A stretch of DNA of 64,000 nt from Confluentibacter lentus. GTDB lineage: Bacteria; Bacteroidota; Bacteroidia; Flavobacteriales; Flavobacteriaceae. This document shows, one piece after another, positions 17,972 to 28,650 of the stretch; position 1 is the stretch's first letter; each line of letters begins with the position of its first letter. The stretch lies in NCBI RefSeq assembly GCF_002806995.1, contig NZ_NIHE01000010.1, forward strand, positions 1-64,000, written 5' to 3'. The notes under the pieces were generated by a model. It was given only the letters and a program-made list of their open reading frames with translations. It ran no database searches and had not been told where the DNA came from. The translations under genes and the position numbers were made by a program.

Positions 17972-20206
17972 ATGAAAAAAAATGCCATCATCATATCAGC
18001 TACATTGCTATTAATAATTTCTTGCAAAAAAGAAACCAAAGAATCTGTGAGTGAAGTAGTAGTAGAGACCACTTATGCACCTAAGGAATTTGATCTTTCT
18101 AAATTTGAATCAAAAATAGATTCTTTGATTGCGTTAATGACTCTTGAAGAGAAAATCGGCATGCTGCATGGCAATAGTATGTTTACTACTGGCGGTGTAG
18201 AACGCTTAGGAATACCCGAACTAAAAATGGCAGACGGTCCTTTAGGAGTCCGAGAGGAAATTTCAAGGGACAATTGGGCACCCGCTGGTTGGGACAATGA
18301 TTTTGCTACTTATTATCCAGCTGGTGGTGGATTATCGGCAACGTGGAATACAGATTTGGCATATCTCTTCGGAAATAGTGTAGGTCAAGAAACACGTGCC
18401 AGAGGTAAAGACATGTTATTGTCGCCAGCAATTAACATTATTAGAACCCCGCTTGGTGGTAGAACCTATGAGTACTTTAGCGAAGATCCTTTTTTAAACA
18501 AGAAAACAGCCGTTCCTTTTATTGTCGGATTACAAGATAATGATGTCATGGCCTGTGTAAAGCATTTTGCCGTAAACAATCAAGAAACCAACCGAGGCAC
18601 TGTAGATGTTATAGCTGATGAGAGAACCATACGTGAAATATATTTACCAGCTTACAAAGCAGCAGTTACAGAAGCCAATGCCTATAGTTTGATGGGTGCT
18701 TACAATAAATTTAGAGGCGATTATTTATGCGAGAACGATTACATGTTGAATAAAATATTGAGAGACGAATGGGGGTTTAAAGGTGTTGTGGTTTCCGATT
18801 GGGCGGCTGTACATTCTACGGTTAAAACATTGGAAAACGGTTTGGATATTGAGATGGGAACGCCAAAACCATTCAACGAATTTTTTCTTGCTGACAAATT
18901 GATTGCTGCTGCCAAAGCAGGAGAGATTTCAGAAGCAGAAATCAATAAGCACGTGAAACGTATTCTGACGGTATTGTTTCAAGTAAAAGCCATTGATGGT
19001 AAAGACCGTGTAGAAGGAAGTATTGCTACGGAAGCACATTATCAAGACGCTTACAAAATAGCATCAGAATCTGTTGTATTGTTAAAAAATGAAAACAATG
19101 CATTGCCTCTAAAATTGGAAGGCATTAATTCCATTGCCGTGATTGGTAATAATGCCATAAAGAAAAATGCCTTGGGCGGATTTGGAGCTGGTGTGAAAAC
19201 AAAAAGAGAGGTCACACCTTTGGAAGGTCTTAAAAACAGATTACCAGAATCCGTTACCATTAATTATGCAGAAGGTTATTTAGAACGTTATACAAAAAAC
19301 GAAAACAATAAAAAGACAGAAGTCACTCTAGATGGCCCCGTAACTGTTCAAGAATTGGATGAAGCTAAGTTACAAGAAGCTATTGAGGCTGCTAAAAAAT
19401 CGGATATTACCATCATTTTTGCTGGTTCAAATCGTGATTATGAAACAGAAGCATCGGACCGTAAGGATTTATCTTTACCATTTGGTCAGAAGGAATTTAT
19501 TGAAAAAATATTAGCAGTCAATCCCAATACCATTGTCGTTATGATTGCTGGAGCACCATTTGATATTGAAGATATCAGTAAAAAATCTTCTGCTTTAGTT
19601 TGGAGTTGGTTCAATGGCTCTGAAGGTGGTAATGCATTGGCCGATGTGCTTTTAGGAAATATAAACCCATCAGGTAAATTACCTTGGACCATGCCAAAAA
19701 AACTTAGCGATTCGCCAGCCCATGCCACCAATAGTTTTCCAGGGGATGAATCGGTGACTTATGCAGAAGGCATCTTAGTGGGCTACCGTTGGTTTGATAC
19801 TAAAAATATTGAGCCATTATATCCGTTTGGCTACGGATTATCATATACAAATTTTGAGTTTTCAAATTTAAAAACAAATAACCAAGTTTATCATAAAGAT
19901 GATATTATTGAAGTGTCTTTCAATATTAAAAATATTGGGAAAATGGATGGCAAGGAAGTGGCACAATTATATGTTTCGAAACCGGAATCTAAAATTGAAA
20001 GAGCAATACAAGAACTAAAAGGATTTAAAAAGATATTAGTCAAAAGTGGAACTTCTGAATATGTAACTATTCAATTGCCAGCAAAGGAATTAGCCTATTA
20101 TAATGTTGATAAAAAACAATGGATGGTGGAGCCAGGAACTTATAAAATAAAAATAGGCAACTCCTCTAGGGCAATAAAAGGGGAGTTTAAAATACAAATT
20201 AATTAA
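17972..20206 (+). CDS. Lipoprotein GH3 beta-glucosidase (BglX-like)
   Basis: 744 residues. The N-terminus is a lipoprotein signal with lipobox LIISC, so the enzyme is membrane anchored, probably facing the periplasm or the surface. Domain 1 is the GH3 barrel, with nucleophile Asp276 in GVVVSDWAAVHS. The RTPLGGRTYEYFSEDP and KHFAVNNQETNRG loops are standard. Domain 2 (about 375-600) is the alpha/beta sandwich, and a fibronectin-III-like C-terminal domain follows (about 650-740). The family acts on beta-glucosides, beta-xylosides or related links. Together with GH31 and GH42 it suggests complete trimming of a branched oligosaccharide. Confidence 0.9.
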   Translation: MKKNAIIISATLLLIISCKKETKESVSEVVVETTYAPKEFDLSKFESKIDSLIALMTLEEKIGMLHGNSMFTTGGVERLGIPELKMADGPLGVREEISRDNWAPAGWDNDFATYYPAGGGLSATWNTDLAYLFGNSVGQETRARGKDMLLSPAINIIRTPLGGRTYEYFSEDPFLNKKTAVPFIVGLQDNDVMACVKHFAVNNQETNRGTVDVIADERTIREIYLPAYKAAVTEANAYSLMGAYNKFRGDYLCENDYMLNKILRDEWGFKGVVVSDWAAVHSTVKTLENGLDIEMGTPKPFNEFFLADKLIAAAKAGEISEAEINKHVKRILTVLFQVKAIDGKDRVEGSIATEAHYQDAYKIASESVVLLKNENNALPLKLEGINSIAVIGNNAIKKNALGGFGAGVKTKREVTPLEGLKNRLPESVTINYAEGYLERYTKNENNKKTEVTLDGPVTVQELDEAKLQEAIEAAKKSDITIIFAGSNRDYETEASDRKDLSLPFGQKEFIEKILAVNPNTIVVMIAGAPFDIEDISKKSSALVWSWFNGSEGGNALADVLLGNINPSGKLPWTMPKKLSDSPAHATNSFPGDESVTYAEGILVGYRWFDTKNIEPLYPFGYGLSYTNFEFSNLKTNNQVYHKDDIIEVSFNIKNIGKMDGKEVAQLYVSKPESKIERAIQELKGFKKILVKSGTSEYVTIQLPAKELAYYNVDKKQWMVEPGTYKIKIGNSSRAIKGEFKIQIN

Positions 20207-20682
20207 AATTAAATATCTATAAATTAAACTATTAAGTTTATAACTATACTGTTTTTATAATAGTAAAAATCAAAGCATGAATACATTTTGTAATCTTGAA
20301 AAAGATGGTAAACTGATAGATATATTGAATTTGAAACAGGATGTTTTAATATTATTGGTTGTATCAATAATGTAGTCGCAAGGATAAATAGGAAGGAATA
20401 AGCAAAGGATAAAAAAGTGTTTGAAGTAACTTGTTGTAAGTAGTATTGGTTGCCTCCAAGCTTTTATGGTCTATGGTGTTATTCTGGATTACAATTAACA
20501 AAATTCAAAATCTTGACGATTAACTTAAGCTCAAAAGTTGTCTATTTGAGATAAAACAGAAGTGGTTATTTTCCGAAATCATAATGAAGTGAAAAAGTCT
20601 TTAATTGAAAGGAAAAAATTCACCTATTGAAATTATCTAAATCAATAAAGCATAAAACTTATAGAAATTAATAAATTGAACA
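20207..20682. other. 476-bp gap with no recognisable feature
   Basis: AT-rich. Only a 32-codon frame at 20277-20375 was seen, with no family likeness and no start context. The promoter for the GH42 gene is probably here but was not resolved. Confidence 0.4.
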
Positions 20683-22791
20683 ATGAAAAAGAGTTATAAA
20701 CAGATAAAATCTTTAAAAGTAATATTATTTATAGTCATGATGATTATTGGATGGCATGTACAATCACAAAATGCCAACAGATTTTTTCCTGAAAAAGACC
20801 TCATAACCACAGGGATTTATTACTATCCTGAACATTGGAACGAAAACCAATGGGAACGCGATATTAAGAATATAGCCGATATGGGATATGAGTTTGTACA
20901 TCTCGCTGAATTTGCGTGGTATAAAATGGAACCCATTGAAGGAACATTTGATTTTACTTGGTTGGATAAAGTTGTGAATCTTTGTGTTAAAAATAACTTG
21001 AAAATAGTTATGTGTACGCCTTCGGCAACCACACCAACATGGATGCGTGTCAATTATCCAGAAACGTTTATTATGGATGGACATTATATTCGTGCAGAGA
21101 ATGGAACCCGGGGGTTAGGATCTACCGTTAATCCTAAATACCGCATGTTTGTTGGGAGGATTGTTGCTGAAATAGCAAAACGTTATGGACAGAATAAGCA
21201 TGTGGTAGGTTGGCAAATTGACAATGAACCCCCGGCCCTTGCAGATTATAGTCCTTCGTCGCAAGAAGCATTCAGAAAATGGTTAAAAAATAAATACCAA
21301 ACCATTGATGCTTTGAATACTGTTTGGGGCACAGCCTTTTGGAGCCAATGGTTCAATAGTTTTGACGAGGTAGTAATACCTAATACCAATTTAGTAGGAT
21401 GGTGGGGAAACAATCCCCATGCTTTACTCGATTTTAAACGTTATTCAGCAGATTGTCAAGCAAACTTTCTTGATTTCCAAGCTGGGATTTTAAGAGAACA
21501 TATTTTGGATAATCAATATATAACAACAAATTATACAGCTATTTCAACCAGTGCAGACCCAAGGAGAACCAACAAACTTGATTTTGATTCTTACACGGCC
21601 TACCCTAATGGAGGAAGTAACAATATTGGCGAACAAGGTTTCAGGTTAGGAGATGGTAAGGCCATTCTTTTTGCTTCTGAATATTATAAATCGGTTGGTG
21701 GTATTTCAGGAGTTATGGAAATTCAACCAGGACCGGTTAATTGGGGAAGCTACAATCCTTTATTATTGCCAGGTACCGTACGTATGTGGCTATACCACAC
21801 CTTTGCAGCTGGAGGTAAATTCGCATGCTCCTATAGATTTCGTCAAATCAATTACAGTTCAGAGCAATATCATGCGGGTATCATGAAACCGGATGGGGTA
21901 ACACTTTCTCCTGGAGGTAAAGAATATATGCAATTTATGAAGGAGGTAAAATCGCTTCGAAAGGAATACAAACCTAGTATAAAGATACCTGAAAAATTGG
22001 CGGCAAGATCAACAGCCATTCTTTGGAATCTTGAGAATTATTGGGCTATTGATAGGCAAAAATTAACTAATCAATGGAATACATGGGGCTATCCAGTAAA
22101 ATTTTTAGAATTAGCTAAGTCTCTTGGGGCTCCTTCTGAAGTGATTTCAGAGAAAACAGACTTTTCTAAATATAAATTTTTGATTGTACCCGCGTATGAT
22201 TTGGCAGATTCAGTTTTGGTTAAAAGATGGAAAGATTATGTTGCTAATGGTGGACATTTGATTTTAACTTGCCGTACTGCAACACGAAACCGTGATGGAC
22301 ATATCTGGGAAGGGGAATGGGCTGCACCATTAACTGATCTTATTGGTGCTCATGTTGAGGCAACAGATATGCTTTCATCTTATAAAAATGGGGATATCTT
22401 AATGGATTCTACTCATTACAATTGGAATAACTGGGCCGATTTGCTTGCGCCTGAAAAAGGAGCAGAAGTGCTTGCAACTTACAATGATCAATTTTATAAA
22501 GGAAAAGCTGCTGTAGTAAGACATAAAATAGGCAAAGGCTCTGTAACATACATTGGTGTAGATACTGACGATAAGAAATTGGAAAAGGATATTTTAAAAA
22601 ACATTTATAATACCGCTGGAGCTACTACAGAAGACTATCCAGAAGGGGTTTACGTTTACTGGCGTGATGGATTCAACTTCGCTGTAAATTATTCTTCTGA
22701 AGCATACAATGTGGATATTCCCGAAACCGCAAAAATCCTTGTTGGTGAAAAAATATTAAATCCTGCAGACGTATTGGTTTGGAGCGAATAA
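20683..22791 (+). CDS. Secreted GH42 beta-galactosidase
   Basis: 702 residues with a signal peptide (KVILFIVMMIIGWHVQSQ, cleavage near residue 30). The barrel begins YYPEHWNENQWERD. The acid/base is Glu182 in GWQIDNEPP and the nucleophile Glu346 in VMEIQPGPVNW, both in the standard GH42 spacing. A trimerisation-type glutamine amidotransferase-like domain follows (from about 420), then a short C-terminal beta domain. The family cleaves terminal beta-galactosides, or alpha-L-arabinopyranosides in some members. In this cluster it would remove galactosyl decorations from plant-type oligosaccharides. Confidence 0.93.
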   Translation: MKKSYKQIKSLKVILFIVMMIIGWHVQSQNANRFFPEKDLITTGIYYYPEHWNENQWERDIKNIADMGYEFVHLAEFAWYKMEPIEGTFDFTWLDKVVNLCVKNNLKIVMCTPSATTPTWMRVNYPETFIMDGHYIRAENGTRGLGSTVNPKYRMFVGRIVAEIAKRYGQNKHVVGWQIDNEPPALADYSPSSQEAFRKWLKNKYQTIDALNTVWGTAFWSQWFNSFDEVVIPNTNLVGWWGNNPHALLDFKRYSADCQANFLDFQAGILREHILDNQYITTNYTAISTSADPRRTNKLDFDSYTAYPNGGSNNIGEQGFRLGDGKAILFASEYYKSVGGISGVMEIQPGPVNWGSYNPLLLPGTVRMWLYHTFAAGGKFACSYRFRQINYSSEQYHAGIMKPDGVTLSPGGKEYMQFMKEVKSLRKEYKPSIKIPEKLAARSTAILWNLENYWAIDRQKLTNQWNTWGYPVKFLELAKSLGAPSEVISEKTDFSKYKFLIVPAYDLADSVLVKRWKDYVANGGHLILTCRTATRNRDGHIWEGEWAAPLTDLIGAHVEATDMLSSYKNGDILMDSTHYNWNNWADLLAPEKGAEVLATYNDQFYKGKAAVVRHKIGKGSVTYIGVDTDDKKLEKDILKNIYNTAGATTEDYPEGVYVYWRDGFNFAVNYSSEAYNVDIPETAKILVGEKILNPADVLVWSE

Positions 22792-23160
22792 TGACCCTTG
22801 AATAATAATTAATGATATGGCTGGCTTTTGAGGTTGAAATGGAAACTAAAAGATTTATTAAAGCCTCAGTGATACAAAAAAAATCATTAGAATTATTAAA
22901 ATACAAGCTTAGTCTTTTGATTTTTAATGTATAATGAAGAAGTACGTAATTAGGTTTAAATTCATACTAATTTATCTTGTTTTATAAAAAATACTAATTT
23001 ATATTTGCACCGCCTTAGTTTGAGGGCAAAAGAAAACAAAAGTTCTTATAAAATAAGTTGCCATTTCGGTTACTATGTATGTTTATTTATTGGTAACTTA
23101 TTGATTATTAATAATATTAAGTTGGAACAGTTTAACTGTAACCCGACATTTTTGAGTTAA
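22792..23160. other. 369-bp gap holding the tRNA-Arg promoter
   Basis: No gene. The only supported feature is a promoter at 22977-23007. The 150-nt leader between it and the tRNA has no evident structure. Confidence 0.5.
22977..23007 (+). promoter_or_regulatory. Promoter upstream of tRNA-Arg
   Basis: TTG (22977-22979), 20 nt, TATATTTG (23000-23007), the same layout as the tRNA-Ser promoter. The predicted start is about 150 nt before the tRNA. Confidence 0.5.
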
Positions 23161-23234
23161 GGGCTCTTAGCTCAGTTGGATAGAGCACCTCCCTTCTAAG
23201 GAGGCGGTCAAAGGTTCGAATCCTTTAGGGCTCA
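23161..23234 (+). tRNA. tRNA-Arg(TCT)
   Basis: Cloverleaf with acceptor GGGCTCT/AGGGCTC (two G-U pairs), D arm GCTC-AGTTGGATA-GAGC, anticodon stem CCTCC/GGAGG with loop CTTCTAA (anticodon TCT) and T arm AAAGG-TTCGAAT-CCTTT. CCA is not encoded. It separates the plus-strand glycosidases from the minus-strand GH115 gene. Confidence 0.95.
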
Positions 23235-23235
23235 C

Positions 23236-23268
23236 AAAAAACCTCACTAGTATTAGTGAGGTTTTTTT
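23236..23268. terminator. Bidirectional terminator between tRNA-Arg and GH115
   Basis: AAAAAACCTCACTA pairs perfectly with TAGTGAGGTTTTTT around the loop GTAT. T runs on both strands allow it to end the tRNA and the convergent GH115 transcript. Confidence 0.8.
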
Positions 23269-23302
23269 GGTTTTGTAACTTTTCGTTTTCGAATTTTATG
23301 CA

Positions 23303-26167
23303 CTAAGGTTTTGAATAAATGCTTTCTTCTGGTCCTAAATAACTTGGTTTTAATCCGCCTGCATTAATCACGAATTTTTGAAATACAACGCCAGGGTCTA
23401 TCATCCATACTTTTAAAGTATGTTTCCCGGGTTTTATTGCTTTATGAGTCGATTGTTTTTTTCTAATGTGGTCTGTTACAGAATTGTTCCACCAATCTGG
23501 ATACTCCCAATCGGGTTTTGTGTCTTCCTCATTTATATTGACTATTTGTGGTTGTTCATCGTCAATGGCAATGGCATATTTTAATCCTTCATTCTTTTTG
23601 TAATTTAATAAAGGCGATAAATAGGTTTCAATTTTTAAATCACCTCCATCAAAAACAGTAAAAACATATTCTAAACTTGGTGACGTTTTACTTGGTGTTT
23701 GTCTGTCTGCATTTGCAGGTTCCACGGTTACTGAAGAATCGGTTCGCCCCATGTTAGGCACTACGGTCCAATGAATTGTTTTAGAATCGATTTTATTGGT
23801 GTAATTAGCCGCTTCAATAGAAACCACGCCATTATTTTCTACAAAACCGGTCGCGACAGGCAAATCATTACGGATAGGAACTTCTATTTTGTATTCCCTA
23901 CCAGCACCTGAAATAGTTATTTCACCTTTATTTTGGCCTTTAGGGGCTTTGTTCCAGTCAATACTTACAAAAACTTTTTCCTCATGATCCACAGTTCCTT
24001 TTTCAGAAGATAATTTTATCCAATCCTCCTTTGATTGCAGGGAATAATGTAATTTATCACTTCCAGTATTAAAAATCTCTATATAGTAGGATTGATTATT
24101 TATGGGATCGAATTTGGGAAGACTCGTGGCAAACAAACCAGAACGGCTAAAGCGCCCTCTACCAACACCATGTTCAGCAACATAACCCAGTCCAGCGGTA
24201 CTTGGTACTTGAATATAAGTTATCTCAGGCATTTTATTTACTGGAGGATTGCTCCAACTGGTGTAACCAATGCGTGTTTGTGACATAAAATGATTCCATT
24301 TGCCATCAGCCAAGGTTTCATGGTAGTATTTTGCCAGTGCTTCATCTTTGAAAAAATTCTCTTTAACCTTGTCTCCATATACGTTTGTTGAAGCTCTATT
24401 TTGGCTAGCGTATAATTTATTCTTGCCTACCGAAATATACATCTCATTCAAATTTTTCAAGGCTTCAATAGGATAGTGCACTAACTGATAGTACGCCGAT
24501 TTATATTGTTCTGGAAGTTTGTCATAAATAGTTTTACTTCTATTAAAAAGTTGTGTATACTCTTCCAGAATTCTGTCGGCTTCCCTATAATTATCTAAGC
24601 TATACGTATCTGGTTTTAACATTTCGGGAGTCCGTCTTGCACTATATTTTGTGCTTAAAGCCATAATATCAGCAATCTCTGTAGCATATTCGTTTCCAAA
24701 TTGTTGATCCGCCCAATTCAAATAGTAGTTCGGCAAATCAGAGGCTTTCATATCTGCATCCCAACCAAAATCAAGGAAAAAGCTAATGGGTAACTCCATA
24801 GGTTTTAAATCGCCTACATTCACAATCCATAAGTCTTTCACGCCCCATTCGTAAGCTAAATTCATTTGTTCCCAAACACGTTCAATCTGGGTAACGTTTA
24901 ACCAACGATATGAAACAGGGCCTCCAACAAAATCGAAATGATAATAAATACCATAACCACCTTTATGATTCAAGTCTTCTTTTTTTGGTAGAATACGGAT
25001 ATTGCCCCAATTGTCATCACAAAACAAAATGGTAATATCATCATCAACACGCATGCCTTTATCATAGTAATCCTGTACCTCTTTATAAATAGCCCACACT
25101 TGTGGCGTTTCTTCAGCAGGTTTTCCAGTGACATCTGCAATGATTTTTCGTTGGTCTGAAATGATATTTTTTAATAAGTCTACCGCCGTATTCTCACTCA
25201 TGGCCTCATCGCCATCTCCACGCATACCCAGGGTCACAACACTTTCGTGATTCCCCATGCGTTCAATACCGCCTCTCCAAAATTTTTGAAGTCCTTCCTT
25301 GTTGGTCTCGTAATTCCAGGCGCCACCACCATTAGCTCCCCATTCTTCGTGTGCCCGCATCATGGGTTCATGGTGGCTAGTGGACATCACAATGCCATAT
25401 TCGTCGGCGGTTTGTGCATTTATAGGGTCGTCAACAGCAAATGCCCTTGGTTGCCACATGGCTGGCCACAAATAATTAGCTTTGTTGCGTAAAAGTAATT
25501 CAAATATTTTTTCGTAAAATTCATGATTAAAACTACCGAATGTTTCCTCAACCCAACCCGTTAATGCAGGAGCTTCGTCATTTAGAAAAATACCGCGATA
25601 TTTAACTGAAGGTCCTTTTGAAGTGAATTTTTCCTTTTTAACAAAAAGGTTATCACTTTTTTTAGCAGGCACATCTGCCCACCAATGCCAAGGAGAAACG
25701 CCTATTTCTTCTGAAATGGTAAATGTACCATAAGCAGCACCACGTTTATCACTACCAACGATCACCAAAGCTTCTTTGACATTGGGCATTGGATTTTGAA
25801 TGGTTTGGATAATGAATCGTTCCCATCCGCCACGTATGGCATCCACATTTAATTTTTTGGAAGCTATTAATCGATCGATTAAAGGACTGTTTCCTATAGT
25901 GCCAATAATGATTAAATTGCCATTTGCTTGATTGTTTGAAGTTAAAACCTCAGGTTTTTTGCCGGTCACTTTTTCAATATCACCGGCAAGAAATGTAGCT
26001 GATTTTTGAATCAATTTGTAATCCGAAGGATCATATAGAATGTTAGCGGTTGTAGTTCCTTCTACAATTGAAAAATACTGTTTTTTGTTTTTAACATTAC
26101 TACTTACTTCTATTTGGGAATGTGATAGTGTAGAAAATAGTAAAAGAACAATTAGAAAATGTCTCAT
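23303..26167 (-). CDS. Secreted GH115 family protein (xylan alpha-glucuronidase type)
   Basis: 954 residues with a signal peptide (MRHFLIVLLLFSTLSHSQ). Domain A (about 20-165) carries the RGGWERF and GSDKRGAAYGTF motifs. The catalytic barrel carries YRGIFLNDEAPALTGW, NYLWPAMWQPR and FCDDNWGNIR. A helical region and C-terminal beta-sandwich domains follow (the last about 790-945). Known GH115 enzymes release 4-O-methyl-D-glucuronic acid or D-glucuronic acid from internal and terminal xylose of glucuronoxylan. The uronate product fits the mannonate dehydratase operon 3 kb away. The gene lies opposite to its glycosidase neighbours. Confidence 0.9.
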   Translation of the reverse strand: MRHFLIVLLLFSTLSHSQIEVSSNVKNKKQYFSIVEGTTTANILYDPSDYKLIQKSATFLAGDIEKVTGKKPEVLTSNNQANGNLIIIGTIGNSPLIDRLIASKKLNVDAIRGGWERFIIQTIQNPMPNVKEALVIVGSDKRGAAYGTFTISEEIGVSPWHWWADVPAKKSDNLFVKKEKFTSKGPSVKYRGIFLNDEAPALTGWVEETFGSFNHEFYEKIFELLLRNKANYLWPAMWQPRAFAVDDPINAQTADEYGIVMSTSHHEPMMRAHEEWGANGGGAWNYETNKEGLQKFWRGGIERMGNHESVVTLGMRGDGDEAMSENTAVDLLKNIISDQRKIIADVTGKPAEETPQVWAIYKEVQDYYDKGMRVDDDITILFCDDNWGNIRILPKKEDLNHKGGYGIYYHFDFVGGPVSYRWLNVTQIERVWEQMNLAYEWGVKDLWIVNVGDLKPMELPISFFLDFGWDADMKASDLPNYYLNWADQQFGNEYATEIADIMALSTKYSARRTPEMLKPDTYSLDNYREADRILEEYTQLFNRSKTIYDKLPEQYKSAYYQLVHYPIEALKNLNEMYISVGKNKLYASQNRASTNVYGDKVKENFFKDEALAKYYHETLADGKWNHFMSQTRIGYTSWSNPPVNKMPEITYIQVPSTAGLGYVAEHGVGRGRFSRSGLFATSLPKFDPINNQSYYIEIFNTGSDKLHYSLQSKEDWIKLSSEKGTVDHEEKVFVSIDWNKAPKGQNKGEITISGAGREYKIEVPIRNDLPVATGFVENNGVVSIEAANYTNKIDSKTIHWTVVPNMGRTDSSVTVEPANADRQTPSKTSPSLEYVFTVFDGGDLKIETYLSPLLNYKKNEGLKYAIAIDDEQPQIVNINEEDTKPDWEYPDWWNNSVTDHIRKKQSTHKAIKPGKHTLKVWMIDPGVVFQKFVINAGGLKPSYLGPEESIYSKP

Positions 26168-26438
26168 GGTTTTAAATATAAGTTGGTTTTTTGCTTAAAA
26201 TCATAATATGGAATTTATAGATAATAACATACATTTTAAGCGTTAACAAGGTTATAAAAAATCATTCCAAACAGCGTTAAATAAATGTGAAAATGATATC
26301 AAATATGAAACATGCACTTTAAAAAATTATCACTAATACTATAAAATCTTTCCTCAAATCTTTTAGTGTATACAAGCAATAATTTTTACTTTTCAATACC
26401 TCTTTTATTTCTAGCTTAGAAGTTGAAGACAATATCTT

Positions 26439-26870
26439 TTAATTATCAGTAATATGATTCTTGATATTTTGATTGATAAGCGTTAAATCTTTAGCAAAAG
26501 CAGCTTTGTCTTTTGGAGATATAATAAGGATGTCAAATTTACCATAGGCAATCTCAATTCTGTCAAATGAAGGCGCTGGTGAAGATATTAGGCTGTTTGT
26601 TTTGGATATTTTTTTTATCTCATGGATGTTAATACTCTTGCGATACAAGAAACCGCATTTGATTTTAAGTACATCGTTGTCTATAACATATTCTGTTCTC
26701 AAGAATATATTTAAAATGAAGAGATAGGAAGAAATTAAAATGACTATTAAAACAATCGAGCCTCTAACAAAACCTGTATTTATGATGGCGAATATAATCG
26801 GAGCAAAAAATAAAAAGAAAATCACAATCAATAATGTATAAGAGACTTTGGCATTATATTTTTTAATCAT
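26439..26870 (-). CDS. Small membrane protein with bacterial PH-like domain
   Basis: 143 residues. Two transmembrane helices at about 10-32 and 35-55 are followed by a cytoplasmic domain (TEYVIDNDVLKIKCGFLYRK, then IHEIKKISKTNSLISSPAPS and IISPKDKAAFAKDL) typical of bacterial PH domain proteins of the YyaB-like group. Function is unknown; the family has no assigned activity. It is a single gene with about 270 bp on one side and 320 bp on the other; neither gap shows a clear signal. Confidence 0.7.
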   Translation of the reverse strand: MIKKYNAKVSYTLLIVIFFLFFAPIIFAIINTGFVRGSIVLIVILISSYLFILNIFLRTEYVIDNDVLKIKCGFLYRKSINIHEIKKISKTNSLISSPAPSFDRIEIAYGKFDILIISPKDKAAFAKDLTLINQNIKNHITDN

Positions 26871-27188
26871 AATAAGTTTCTTGATAAGTTGTATGAGTTT
26901 CTTTTAAGCTTTTTACTTAGTGAAATACCTACTTGTGTACAATTCATATTACAAATTTAATGATTTATTTGCCTTCTCTTTTAACAAATAATTATTTTCT
27001 ATTATTTAAAATATTTCAAGAAAATTTACGTAAAATTACGGGCAAATTCACTTAACATAATTGAAGTTTAAAAAATGGAAAACCACCAATTTATAACTCA
27101 TACTTACTTCAATCAAATAATCAATAAATTTTATTAATTTCTATTATTATACCTAAATAAATTCGCCAAAAAATTTAACTCACACTTT

Positions 27189-28493
27189 ATGTATCTAGCC
27201 ATAATCATTGTTTTCGTAATAGGGTATTTAGCCATTGCCCTAGAACATAATATTAATATAAATAAAACAGCAACAGCGTTACTTTTAGGAGTTATATGTT
27301 GGACTTTGCTTGTTTTTGGAAGCAACACCATTTTTCCTAATTTAGAAAGCATAGAATCTTTGCATTTCATTTCTGAATCGCTTTTAGAACAAGTTGGAGA
27401 GATTTCCCAGATTTTATTTTTTCTTTTAGGAGCCATGACTATTGTGGAGCTTATGGATGCCCATGAAGGATTTGGATTAATCACCGATAAAATCAAGATA
27501 AAGAAAAAAAGTCATTTGCTTATTGCATTAAGTTTTATAACATTTTTTCTATCTGCAGCTTTAGATAACCTTACAACGGCGATCGTTATGGCAGCGGTTT
27601 TAAGAAAAATGATAAAAGATAAAAACGATTTATGGATTTTTGCCTCCATGATGATCATAGCCGCCAATGCTGGGGGTGCATGGTCACCAATAGGTGATGT
27701 AACTACCATTATGTTATGGATTGGCGGACAAATTACTGCTGGTAATATTGTTACCGCAATTTTCATTCCTAGTTTGGTTTCTACACTTATACCACTAGCT
27801 ATTTTAAGCTTTAACCTAAAAGGTGATGTAGTAATAATTGATGACGAAATTGACACTGTCCAAATAAAAAGTGATGTAACCACATTTGAAAAAACAATTG
27901 TTTTTACAACTGGAGTAGCAGCGTTATTATTTGTCCCCATTTTCAAAACAGTAACGCATTTGCCTCCTTTTATGGGCATTTTATTTGGGTTAGGCGTTAT
28001 GTGGATCTTGACAGAAGTTTTACATATGAAAAAAAGTGAAGATCATAAAAGATCCCTATCAATTTCAGCAATTCTAACACGGATTGATACCCCAAGTATC
28101 CTATTTTTCTTAGGTATATTATTAGCTGTGGCGGCATTGCAGGTAGGAGGGCATTTGTTGCAATTATCTCAAGTTTTAGATTCTAATTTTGATAGCGTGT
28201 ACGTTGTTAATTTGTTAATAGGTTTGTTATCTTCCATAATTGATAACGTGCCAATGGTTGCTGGTGCTATGGGGATGTATACTTTAGAAGCCTATCCTCC
28301 TGATAGTATGTTTTGGGAACTTTTAGCCTATTGTGCAGGAACAGGAGGCAGTATTTTAATTATAGGATCTGCTGCTGGAGTTGCCATTATGGGGATTTTT
28401 AAAATAGATTTCATTTGGTACTTAAAAAAAATATCGATAGTTGCTATTTTAGGATACCTTGCTGGCATTGGAATGTATGTGCTATTAAATTAG
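27189..28493 (+). CDS. nhaD: Na+/H+ antiporter NhaD
   Basis: 434 residues with about twelve hydrophobic helices. The IT-superfamily signatures are clear: LSAALDNLTTAIVMAA near residue 120, NAGGAWSPIGDVTT near residue 160, and the second half IDNVPMVAGAMGMY with AGTGGSILIIGSAAGV. NhaD exchanges cytoplasmic Na+ or Li+ for protons and is common in marine and haloalkaliphilic bacteria. It is monocistronic and not part of the sugar operon by position, though both read in the same direction. Confidence 0.9.
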   Translation: MYLAIIIVFVIGYLAIALEHNININKTATALLLGVICWTLLVFGSNTIFPNLESIESLHFISESLLEQVGEISQILFFLLGAMTIVELMDAHEGFGLITDKIKIKKKSHLLIALSFITFFLSAALDNLTTAIVMAAVLRKMIKDKNDLWIFASMMIIAANAGGAWSPIGDVTTIMLWIGGQITAGNIVTAIFIPSLVSTLIPLAILSFNLKGDVVIIDDEIDTVQIKSDVTTFEKTIVFTTGVAALLFVPIFKTVTHLPPFMGILFGLGVMWILTEVLHMKKSEDHKRSLSISAILTRIDTPSILFFLGILLAVAALQVGGHLLQLSQVLDSNFDSVYVVNLLIGLLSSIIDNVPMVAGAMGMYTLEAYPPDSMFWELLAYCAGTGGSILIIGSAAGVAIMGIFKIDFIWYLKKISIVAILGYLAGIGMYVLLN

Positions 28494-28650
28494 TGTGTTT
28501 TTTGTGGATTTTTAACTACTGTACTCTTAAACCAATATATTTTGCTAACAAAATAATCTTATTTCTGTCTCTTATTTATACAAAACAACATGGTATTAAT
28601 TTAAGTTATGTTTAAATTTGCATATCATAGATTATAAAATAAAAATTTAA

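Noticed and set aside
20277-20375. 32-codon frame starting MNTFCNLEKDGK
   Set aside because: Too short, no family, and in a gap of random-looking AT-rich DNA.
27134-27979. Minus-strand frames of 120 and 155 residues opposite nhaD
   Set aside because: They mirror the hydrophobic codons of nhaD; no start context and no family likeness.
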